Notes under the pieces: model-generated | Told to the model about the DNA's origin: nothing | Databases searched by the model: none | The model's input: only the letters and a program-made list of their open reading frames with translations | Part shown: positions 1 to 5,539 of the stretch, one piece after another | How positions within the stretch are numbered: position 1 is the first letter of the stretch | Layout of the letters: every line of letters starts with the position of its first letter | Program-made: the position numbers and the translations under genes | NCBI GenBank assembly: GCA_018714945.1 | Contig: DVMO01000049.1 | Span: forward strand, 1-13,052 | From: Fimisoma avicola | Lineage (GTDB): Bacteria > Bacillota > Clostridia > Peptostreptococcales > Anaerovoracaceae | DNA: 13,052 bases | Reading direction: 5' to 3'

Positions 1-579
1 AGCGTATCAGGCATACGGGAGATACCTACCACAGATTTCAGCATTGCATCTTTTGTGCTGGTCTGTCTAGTAGGTTACCTTATCGGTTCCATAAGGATAT
101 ATATGGGCCCTCTTGGCTATGTCAGCCTCGAATCTACCGGCGGAGTGCTGATCGGATCCCTGCTTTTGGGATACATAGGAAAGATAGGACCGATCTCCTT
201 CAGGATGGATCCAAAAACCCTTGTAATGCTCAGGGAATTCGGACTTACTTTCTTCCTGTCTATCGTAGGGCTCAACTATGGATACGGAGCCATAGACGCC
301 GTTATCCACTCGGGCATAGTCCTTGCCCTTGAGAGTCTGATAGTAGGAGCTATAGCCATCATGGCGGGATTTATCGTAGGGCGTTATGTTTTCAAGCTCA
401 ACTGGATCGTGTTGTCAGGAGCCATATGCGGCGGCATGACGTCGACCCCTGGCCTTGGAGCTGCCACGGACGCCTGCGGCAGCGACGATCCTGCATCCGG
501 ATATGGCGCGACTTATCCGTTTGCTCTTTTCGGCATGGTGGTATTTACTATAGTGCTGATGAAATTGCCGTTGCTTTAG
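1..579 (+). CDS. AspT/YidE/YbjL-type antiporter, C-terminal part (partial)
   Basis: The reading frame is open from the first base, so the N-terminal half lies outside the window and 192 residues plus a TAG stop are visible. The protein is almost entirely hydrophobic, with about five membrane segments. Near the end it carries the glycine/threonine/proline-rich stretch GGMTSTPGLGAA, followed by a YPFALFG segment. This pair is typical of the duplicated membrane domain of the aspartate:alanine exchanger AspT and of YidE/YbjL. Family members exchange amino acids or other small anions across the cytoplasmic membrane; the substrate here cannot be told. The gene lies 99 bases upstream of an M20 peptidase on the same strand, which would fit uptake of a peptide or N-acyl amino acid followed by hydrolysis, but this pairing is an inference. 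GTG at 55 is only an internal codon, not the real start. Confidence 0.8.
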   Translation, partial: SVSGIREIPTTDFSIASFVLVCLVGYLIGSIRIYMGPLGYVSLESTGGVLIGSLLLGYIGKIGPISFRMDPKTLVMLREFGLTFFLSIVGLNYGYGAIDAVIHSGIVLALESLIVGAIAIMAGFIVGRYVFKLNWIVLSGAICGGMTSTPGLGAATDACGSDDPASGYGATYPFALFGMVVFTIVLMKLPLL

Positions 580-580
580 T

Positions 581-607
581 CCGGACCGGCATACGCCGGG
601 ACGGTTT
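581..607 (+). terminator. Weak hairpin terminator or attenuator after the antiporter
   Basis: Immediately after the TAG stop, 581-590 pairs with 595-604 around the loop ATAC. The stem is 5 bp (CCGGC/GCCGG), then a tandem G-A/A-G mismatch, then 3 more GC pairs. Only three T follow (605-607), so termination is probably partial and some read-through into the peptidase gene is likely. Confidence 0.45.
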
Positions 608-641
608 AAGAAAAATACCTTATTTCTAAATATTAAAGGAA

Positions 642-681
642 AGGAGACGCGCGACAAACAATTCGCGCAGTAGGTAAAATG
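642..681 (+). promoter_or_regulatory. Distant ribosome site with a hairpin before the start codon
   Basis: The best Shine-Dalgarno sequence before the peptidase (AAGGAAAGGAG, ending at 646) is 32 bases from the ATG at 679, too far to act directly. Between them GCGCG (649-653) pairs with CGCGC (664-668), with one further A-T pair inside. Folding this 20-base hairpin would leave about 12 bases between the purine run and ATG. A weaker AGG lies at 672-674, 4 bases before ATG, and may serve instead. Confidence 0.4.
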
Positions 682-1827
682 AGTAAATTTGATCTGGACA
701 AATATCTAAAAGATTTGGAAGAACTGGTTAACCACGAAAGCTTTACTCACGATTTTGAAAATCTGAACAAAACGGCAGATTACCTGGTAAAGAAATACAA
801 AGACGCAGGTCTTTATGTAGATGTTGAATATCAGGGAGAAGAAAAACTGGCCCACATAGTGGCTTCAACCGTAGATCCTAAGGAAGTGGCCGGAGAAGAA
901 AAACCGTATGACATCATGTTCATAGGCCATTACGACACCGTATTTGACACAGGCACAGTAGCCAAGCGTCCGTTCTCCATAGATGGCGACAAGGCCAAAG
1001 GACCAGGCGTAGCAGACATGAAAGCCGGAGACCTGCTGGCATTTTATCTGACGCTGGAGCTCAGAGAAAGATATCCTGACGCAAGGATCCTTATCGTTAA
1101 TAACGGAGACGAAGAAGGCGGTTCATATATTTCGGGCGAATCTCTTACCGAAATTTCAAAGAAAGCAAAATACGCTTTTGACATGGAATCTGGCCGTCTT
1201 AATCACAGGTTCGTTAAGACCCGTAAGGGCGTTGGCGAGATCAAGATCAAATTCAAGGGCCGTCCGTCCCATGCGGGCATCGCTCCGGAAAAAGGCGCCA
1301 ATGCTGTCGAAGAAGCAGCCAACTGGGTTCTTGCCCTGCATAAGCTGAACAAGCCTGAAAAGGGTGTTACAGTAAATGTTGATGTTATCAACGGCGGCGT
1401 TCTTGCAAATGTTATCGCAGAGGACTGCGAGATAATCTTTGACGACAGATTCCTTACTCTTGAGGACAGAGATGAGATCGAGGAAGGCGTTCGTTACCTG
1501 ATGGATCATCCGTTCAACCCGGAAGTTAAGAACGAATTCATCAAGCTCAGCGAATTCCCGCCTATGGTAATGATACCTGAAACTCAGAAAATGATAGATA
1601 TAATGAATGAAGAAGCTGAAAAGCTCGGTCTGGACATAGGGTTCATAGATGTTGCAGGAGCTTCCGACGCAAGCCTTGTATCCCTTGCCGGCACGCCTAT
1701 AATCGACGCATGCGGACCTTGCGGAGAATTCTTCCATACGGATGACGAATATCTGCTGATCCACACCATCGAGGAAAGATACGATGTGCTGCTGGCCAGC
1801 ATCGAAAGACTTTTAGGCAAGAAATAA
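679..1827 (+). CDS. M20 family zinc peptidase (carboxypeptidase G2-like)
   Basis: This 382-residue cytoplasmic dizinc hydrolase has the expected family length and no signal peptide. The metal ligands follow the carboxypeptidase G2 order: H84 and D86 in GHYDTV, bridging D113 in GVADMK, E145/E146 (catalytic base and ligand) in NGDEEGG, E170 in FDMESG, and H353 in EFFHTDD. The inserted dimerisation or lid domain (about 185-295) contains the usual SHAGIAPEKGANA segment with H198. Members remove C-terminal amino acids such as glutamate or split short peptides and N-acyl amino acids; the specificity here cannot be read from sequence. The ATG at 679 is chosen because the protein begins with a normal M20 N terminus. 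The gene follows an AspT-like antiporter on the same strand, possibly supplying the substrate. It ends at a strong terminator shared with the convergent gene. Confidence 0.9.
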   Translation: MSKFDLDKYLKDLEELVNHESFTHDFENLNKTADYLVKKYKDAGLYVDVEYQGEEKLAHIVASTVDPKEVAGEEKPYDIMFIGHYDTVFDTGTVAKRPFSIDGDKAKGPGVADMKAGDLLAFYLTLELRERYPDARILIVNNGDEEGGSYISGESLTEISKKAKYAFDMESGRLNHRFVKTRKGVGEIKIKFKGRPSHAGIAPEKGANAVEEAANWVLALHKLNKPEKGVTVNVDVINGGVLANVIAEDCEIIFDDRFLTLEDRDEIEEGVRYLMDHPFNPEVKNEFIKLSEFPPMVMIPETQKMIDIMNEEAEKLGLDIGFIDVAGASDASLVSLAGTPIIDACGPCGEFFHTDDEYLLIHTIEERYDVLLASIERLLGKK

Positions 1828-1848
1828 GTTTCCAGCATGATACATAAA

Positions 1849-1897
1849 GAAGAGGGCGTCCCCCATGAGATCTGAAACTCAGGGGGACGCCCTCTTT
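1849..1897. terminator. Strong bidirectional terminator between convergent genes
   Basis: The arms 1849-1864 and 1882-1897 form a nearly perfect 16-bp stem (core GAGGGCGTCCCCC). The loop contains a further 4-bp stem (TGAG/CTCA, 1866-1869 with 1878-1881). The T run is short on the plus strand (TTT, 1895-1897), and the minus-strand exit reads TCTTCTTTATG. It sits between the ends of the peptidase gene (+) and the cysteine-rich gene (-) and probably serves both. Confidence 0.85.
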
Positions 1898-1927
1898 GCC
1901 TGGAAGTGTTTTTCAGGGTATCTTGAT

Positions 1928-2461
1928 CTAATTGTCGTTTTTGAGCTCTCCGTCTACTATCATCCTGGCGATGATCTCAGCGCAGAAAGCCACAGCGGTA
2001 GCGCAGTGGAATGTCCCCTGATGGTCGTTATAGCCCTTTAAGCCTTCGGGAGTTTTCCAGTCGTAGACATCGCCCATCCTCTGCCTCATCACATCGGCAC
2101 AGAGGACACCGTCATATTCCTTGTTGAACTTGTCAACAACTTCCCTGATCTTTGCGTGGCAGTGGCCGTATTTTCCGCCAAGGTCGTCTATAGGCCGTCC
2201 CTCGCATAGGCTGATGGCCCATGCCGCAGCGTTGAGAGCTCCGCAGGTTCCCATGAGGGAGCAGCCTGTGCCGCCTGCGATACCGAAAGAAGCTTTGAGC
2301 ATGTCTTTGGTAATACCAAAATCAGGGAAAGCGCAGTACAGACCATATAAACAGCTCTGTATGCAATTGCCGTAGTCGGTTTCGGTCTGGAAACCAACAT
2401 CCATAGCTTTTTTGACAAGAGCGTCTTTTTCTTCCTGAGATAATTTCGTATAATCTTTCAT
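1928..2461 (-). CDS. C_GCAxxG_C_C family cysteine-rich protein
   Basis: This 177-residue soluble protein has ten cysteines (33, 37, 43, 67, 73, 86, 101, 121, 153, 160). The core TGCSLMGTCGALNAA matches the motif that names the C_GCAxxG_C_C family, a group of putative redox-active proteins common in anaerobes and without a settled biochemical role. The many cysteines suggest disulfide chemistry or an Fe-S cluster. An open frame continues upstream to 2716, but the ATG at 2461 is preferred: it has a good ribosome site (AAGGAAGGAG about 7 bases before) and upstream codons would run into the divergent gene. The neighbour across the control region is a disulfide-reductase/rhodanese fusion, which suggests a shared thiol-redox function; that link is an inference. 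It ends at the strong terminator shared with the M20 peptidase. Confidence 0.75.
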   Translation of the reverse strand: MKDYTKLSQEEKDALVKKAMDVGFQTETDYGNCIQSCLYGLYCAFPDFGITKDMLKASFGIAGGTGCSLMGTCGALNAAAWAISLCEGRPIDDLGGKYGHCHAKIREVVDKFNKEYDGVLCADVMRQRMGDVYDWKTPEGLKGYNDHQGTFHCATAVAFCAEIIARMIVDGELKNDN

Positions 2462-2485
2462 AGCTGACTCCTTCCTTTTGCCTAG

Positions 2486-2501
2486 TATGATGGTTATCAT
2501 A
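2486..2501. promoter_or_regulatory. Inverted repeat in the divergent control region
   Basis: TATGAT-GGTT-ATCATA is a perfect 6-bp dyad, 25 bases upstream of the minus-strand ATG. On the minus strand its first arm reads TATGAT, which could be a -10 box with a weak -35 (TTAGCG, 2524-2519) 17 bases away. The dyad may therefore be an operator lying over the promoter of the cysteine-rich gene. Confidence 0.35.
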
Positions 2502-2572
2502 ATTTTAAGGTCTAAACCCGCTAAAAACAAGAGAAAACCGCAAAAAAGCAAGATAGTTAGCAAATGGATAAA

Positions 2573-2601
2573 TTGAAATAACTGACTCCCCATGGTAATA
2601 T
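2573..2601 (+). promoter_or_regulatory. Predicted sigma-A promoter for the CoA-disulfide reductase gene
   Basis: TTGAAA (2573-2578) and TAATAT (2596-2601) are separated by 17 bases, and TGG precedes the -10 box, giving an extended -10 element. The start would be near 2608, with a leader of about 36 bases carrying AGAGGAG at 2628-2634, 9 bases before the ATG. Confidence 0.5.
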
Positions 2602-2643
2602 AAACTCGTATAAATATGTATTTAGCAGAGAGGAGAAATATAT

Positions 2644-4347
2644 ATGAAAGTTGTAGTGGTAGGAGGAGTTGCCGGCGGAGCTTCTGCAGCCGCAAGGGTC
2701 CGCAGACTTGACGCAAAGGCAGAGATCAAGGTGTTTGAAAAAGGTCAGTATGTATCCTTTTCCAACTGTTCTCTCCCGTATTATCTCAGCAGCGTGGTTG
2801 AGGACAGCGAAGACCTGATAATGATGGATCCGGAGGAATTCAAGACAAAGCATGACATTGATGTAGCCACCCTCAGCGAGGTGACCGACATAGACCGGGA
2901 AAACAAGACGGTCACCGTGAAAGACCTCAGGACCGGCGAAAGCTACAGCGAGGCTTATGACAAGCTCATCCTGTCGCCGGGCGCATCCCCTATCCTGCCC
3001 AAGAGCATCAGAGGGATAGACAGTAAGAATGTGTTCACGGTCCGCAATGTGGGCGATGTGGTAGGCCTCAAGAACAGGATAAACATGGACGGAGCCGAAA
3101 ACATCGTGGTAGTCGGCGGCGGATTCATAGGTCTTGAGGTGGCGGAAAACCTCATCGAGGCAGGCAAAAAGGTCACCCTCATCGAAGGAACGGATCAGAT
3201 CATGGCCCCTGTGGACTATGACATGGCCCAGATCCTCCACAAGGAGATGGACGACCACGGTGTGACCCTTTATCTGTCAGCCACGGTCACTGCCATCGAA
3301 GACGACAAGGTCATCGCTGAAAAAGACGGGAAAGAGCTCCAGGTCCCAGCCGACGCAGTGGTGATGGCCATAGGCGTTGCGCCTGAGACTCAGCTTGCCC
3401 GGAAAGCGGGCCTTGAGATAGGACAGACCAGAGGAATAAAGGTAGATCACAATTACCAGACATCGGATCCTGATATTTACGCCGTAGGCGATGTGATAGA
3501 ATCTTTTAACAAGCTGACCAAAGCTCCGGGACGCCTTGCTCTGGCAGGCCCTGCCCAGAGACAGGCAAGAGCCGCTGCAGATCATATCATACTGGGCAAG
3601 GACAACGAGGACTTCGGCTTCATCGGGTCTTCTGTTATCAAACTGTTCGGACTCAACGCAGCGAGCACCGGTTTAAACGAAAAGACGGCCAGGACAGCCG
3701 GCATGGACTTTGATTCCGTGCTGATCTTCCCTAACGACAAGGTTTCCCTCATGCCGGGAGCAAGATACATGGCCTTCAAGCTTGTTTTCAGCGTTCCTGA
3801 CGGAAAGATACTGGGAGCTCAGGCCATCGGGGCCGGAGATGTGGACAAGAGGATAGATGTGATCGCTGCCATGATAACCATGGGCGCCGGCCTGGAGGAC
3901 CTTAAAGATCTGGAACTGTGCTATGCCCCTCCTTTCTCGACTGCAAAGGATGTGGTCAACATGGCTGCCATGGTTGCCCTCAATATACTCAGCAAGAGAT
4001 TCCGCCAGGTCCATGTGGATCAGGTAAGAGGTCTGGTGGAAAGCGGCGCTTATATACTGGATGTGAGAGAGGAAGGCGAGCTCAAGAGAGGCCGTATCAA
4101 AGGTTCCCACAACATACCTCTCAGCCGGCTGAGAGAGCGCATGAACGAGATACCAAAAGATGTGCCTGTATATGTTCACTGCCGCTCAAGCCAGAGATCC
4201 TACTATGCCGTATGCTGCCTGCAGGGGTATGGATATGACAATGTGGTGAACATCAGCGGCTCTTTCCTTGGGATCTGCCTGTACGAATATTTCAACGACA
4301 AGACCACGGGCAGAGAACCTATCGTGACGGATTATAATTTTAGATAA
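2644..4347 (+). CDS. CoA-disulfide reductase-like FAD/NAD(P)H oxidoreductase with rhodanese domain
   Basis: This 567-residue cytoplasmic flavoenzyme has three parts. The pyridine nucleotide-disulfide oxidoreductase core has an FAD-binding GGVAGGASAA (7-16), the single redox cysteine C42 in SFSNCSLPYY as in CoA-disulfide reductases and NADH oxidases, a nucleotide-binding GGGFIGLE (158-165), and the FAD-contacting YAVGDV (279-284). A dimerisation domain spans about 330-445. A rhodanese domain spans about 458-560, with C513 in the loop VHCRSSQRS. CoADR-rhodanese fusions reduce CoA disulfide, persulfide or polysulfide with NAD(P)H; the rhodanese cysteine would carry sulfane sulfur. The ATG at 2644 has a good ribosome site. 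The gene is divergent from the C_GCAxxG_C_C protein and ends at its own hairpin. Whether the physiological substrate is CoA disulfide, persulfide or oxygen cannot be decided from sequence. Confidence 0.9.
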   Translation: MKVVVVGGVAGGASAAARVRRLDAKAEIKVFEKGQYVSFSNCSLPYYLSSVVEDSEDLIMMDPEEFKTKHDIDVATLSEVTDIDRENKTVTVKDLRTGESYSEAYDKLILSPGASPILPKSIRGIDSKNVFTVRNVGDVVGLKNRINMDGAENIVVVGGGFIGLEVAENLIEAGKKVTLIEGTDQIMAPVDYDMAQILHKEMDDHGVTLYLSATVTAIEDDKVIAEKDGKELQVPADAVVMAIGVAPETQLARKAGLEIGQTRGIKVDHNYQTSDPDIYAVGDVIESFNKLTKAPGRLALAGPAQRQARAAADHIILGKDNEDFGFIGSSVIKLFGLNAASTGLNEKTARTAGMDFDSVLIFPNDKVSLMPGARYMAFKLVFSVPDGKILGAQAIGAGDVDKRIDVIAAMITMGAGLEDLKDLELCYAPPFSTAKDVVNMAAMVALNILSKRFRQVHVDQVRGLVESGAYILDVREEGELKRGRIKGSHNIPLSRLRERMNEIPKDVPVYVHCRSSQRSYYAVCCLQGYGYDNVVNISGSFLGICLYEYFNDKTTGREPIVTDYNFR

Positions 4348-4362
4348 AAAGACGGATCATAT

Positions 4363-4393
4363 GGGAGCAGGGATCGCTCAGAGCCCTGCTCCC
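4363..4393. terminator. Terminator hairpin between convergent genes
   Basis: GGGAGCAGGG (4363-4372) pairs perfectly with CCCTGCTCCC (4384-4393) around an 11-base loop. On the plus strand CATTTGT follows, and on the minus strand ATATGATCC, so the T runs are modest. Its position between the ends of the oxidoreductase gene (+) and the membrane protein gene (-) supports use in both directions. Confidence 0.65.
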
Positions 4394-4419
4394 CATTTGT
4401 GATAAAGCGCCATAAAAAA

Positions 4420-4911
4420 TCAAGGCAGAAACCTATCCTGTTCTACCTTGATCTTATTTGTAAACCAGTAAATGACACCTGAGAGAATGAGTAAAATGAC
4501 ATAATTAACAAATGTAACTTTTATCACAATGCCTAATCCATAGTTTATAGTTGGGAAATAGATATAATACGGCAGCCAGGTATTATCATCAACAGCAAGC
4601 CCAAAGCCCGCAAAAAGATTGGTAAAAATTGCAATAAAAGAAATGACAAAGGTTCTTGCCTTGAAAATATTATTTTTTTTGATCATATAGAAAAAGAAGG
4701 CATAAAAAGTAAATGTGTACCCACCGTATATAAAAAATAAATAAAGAAGAAAATTGTCCCCGAATAGCAGCGGCGGTTCTTTTTCTCCGGCTGCAATAGC
4801 CTGCTCAGATAAAATATCCCCTACGCCAAAAAGATAGTTTATCACCAGCCCGCATAGAATATATACAGCAGAGCCTATGATTAAACTCTTATAGCTTATA
4901 TCCTTTTTCAT
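4420..4911 (-). CDS. Small AT-rich four-helix membrane protein, unknown function
   Basis: I do not recognise this family. From the ATG at 4911 it is 163 residues with four predicted membrane helices at about 9-29, 53-77 (very rich in Phe and Tyr), 87-107 and 127-150. The tail KIKVEQDRFLP is probably cytoplasmic. There are no charged residues inside the helices that would point to transport and no enzyme motif. The gene is clearly more AT-rich than the genes beside it, which hints at a different origin. The start is uncertain: MKKD at 4911 looks natural but is preceded only by a run of eight G in place of a normal ribosome site, whereas an in-frame ATG at 4959 would add 16 polar residues encoded across that G run. 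It is the last gene of the minus-strand run after the AraC regulator and the DUF2284 gene; co-transcription is possible but not shown. Confidence 0.6.
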   Translation of the reverse strand: MKKDISYKSLIIGSAVYILCGLVINYLFGVGDILSEQAIAAGEKEPPLLFGDNFLLYLFFIYGGYTFTFYAFFFYMIKKNNIFKARTFVISFIAIFTNLFAGFGLAVDDNTWLPYYIYFPTINYGLGIVIKVTFVNYVILLILSGVIYWFTNKIKVEQDRFLP

Positions 4912-4918
4912 GGCAGTT

Positions 4919-4926
4919 CCCCCCCC
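4919..4926 (-). repeat. Run of eight G upstream of the membrane protein start
   Basis: The plus strand reads eight C in a row, so the coding strand has G8 ending 7 bases before the ATG at 4911. It lies at ribosome-site distance for that start and inside the reading frame of the longer form beginning at 4959. Runs of this length can change by slippage, which would alter spacing or frame. Confidence 0.6.
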
Positions 4927-4987
4927 TGACGCTGATTTCTCATTGCCCGCAGACCCCATGCCCTATGCGCCTCGTCTGCCGGCCTCC

Positions 4988-5012
4988 GCCCGCAGGGCCG
5001 CCTGCCCCGGGC
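4988..5012 (-). other. GC-rich hairpin just after the DUF2284 stop codon
   Basis: GCCC (4988-4991) pairs with GGGC (5009-5012), and GCAGG (4992-4996) pairs with CCTGC (5001-5005), leaving a 4-base loop and a 3-base bulge (5006-5008). It begins 2 bases after the DUF2284 stop on the minus strand. No T run follows, so it looks like an mRNA-stability or attenuation structure rather than a normal intrinsic terminator. Confidence 0.45.
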
Positions 5013-5014
5013 GA

Positions 5015-5539
5015 TCATTTTATCAGCAGTCCGCCTACCAGCAGATAGTATTGGGGGATGGACTTGCCGTCGGACCAGAGGATGTCGAAGCCGAAGCAGT
5101 CCGGCACCATCTTCACAGCCAGCATGCCCAGGGATTCCAGCGCATAGCGCATGTAATCCGGATGAACGCAAGGCCTGCCGACAAGACGGGCACATTTTTT
5201 ACACAGATTACATTCCTGAGCGGCCAGGGACATGCTGCCCGGCCAGGTCGCTTCAAGGGCAAGCATTTCGGCGTCATATTTTTTCTTTTCGTCAAAGAGC
5301 CGTTGCTGGGCTTCTTCAACTGTAGCGCAGCCTTCGTTGGAAATCCGGTCCACTATGAGCCGGAGTGCCGAAAACTGTTTCCAATATCCCAGCGGATCAA
5401 AGTCAAAACCGGGGCATGACCAGGTGCCCTCAAAGCCGGAACACTGGGAGCATTTGCCGAAAGTGGTGTCAAAATCATAGTATTTTTTTATCATTTCCTC
5501 CATAGGGAGATAAGCTTCAAATCGTTCTTTTTTATACAT
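5015..5539 (-). CDS. DUF2284 family predicted Fe-S/metal-binding protein
   Basis: This 174-residue soluble protein has two cysteine groups. C30-x2-C33 with SCP (C42) is the CxxC...WSCPxF signature of DUF2284. C110-x2-C113-x2-C116 with C124-xHP is a ferredoxin-like set able to hold a [4Fe-4S] cluster. The family is found mostly in anaerobes and has no settled function; metal binding is predicted from the cysteines. The ATG at 5539 overlaps the stop of the AraC-type gene by 8 bases (ATGTATAA), so translation is probably coupled. A purine-rich GGAAGGAACGG lies just upstream, inside the regulator gene. The context suggests a job linked to the regulator or to the divergent GRE operon, for example sensing or supplying electrons or Fe-S clusters. 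That link is a guess. Confidence 0.8.
   Translation of the reverse strand: MYKKERFEAYLPMEEMIKKYYDFDTTFGKCSQCSGFEGTWSCPGFDFDPLGYWKQFSALRLIVDRISNEGCATVEEAQQRLFDEKKKYDAEMLALEATWPGSMSLAAQECNLCKKCARLVGRPCVHPDYMRYALESLGMLAVKMVPDCFGFDILWSDGKSIPQYYLLVGGLLIK

Noticed and set aside
1156..1764. 202-codon open frame on the minus strand inside the M20 peptidase gene
   Set aside because: It is antisense to a gene with all catalytic residues intact, and its translation has no recognisable domain.
2462..2716. N-terminal extension of the cysteine-rich gene on the minus strand to 2716
   Set aside because: It would overlap the start of the divergent oxidoreductase, has a low-complexity hydrophobic sequence, and the ATG at 2461 has a strong ribosome site.
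2557..3258. 233-codon open frame on the minus strand over the oxidoreductase
   Set aside because: It is antisense to the FAD and NAD domains and has no recognisable motif.
4908..5195. 95-codon minus-strand frame ending in TGA that overlaps the membrane protein ATG
   Set aside because: It reads through the DUF2284 gene in another frame and the GC-rich patch; arginine/glycine-rich translation typical of a GC shadow.
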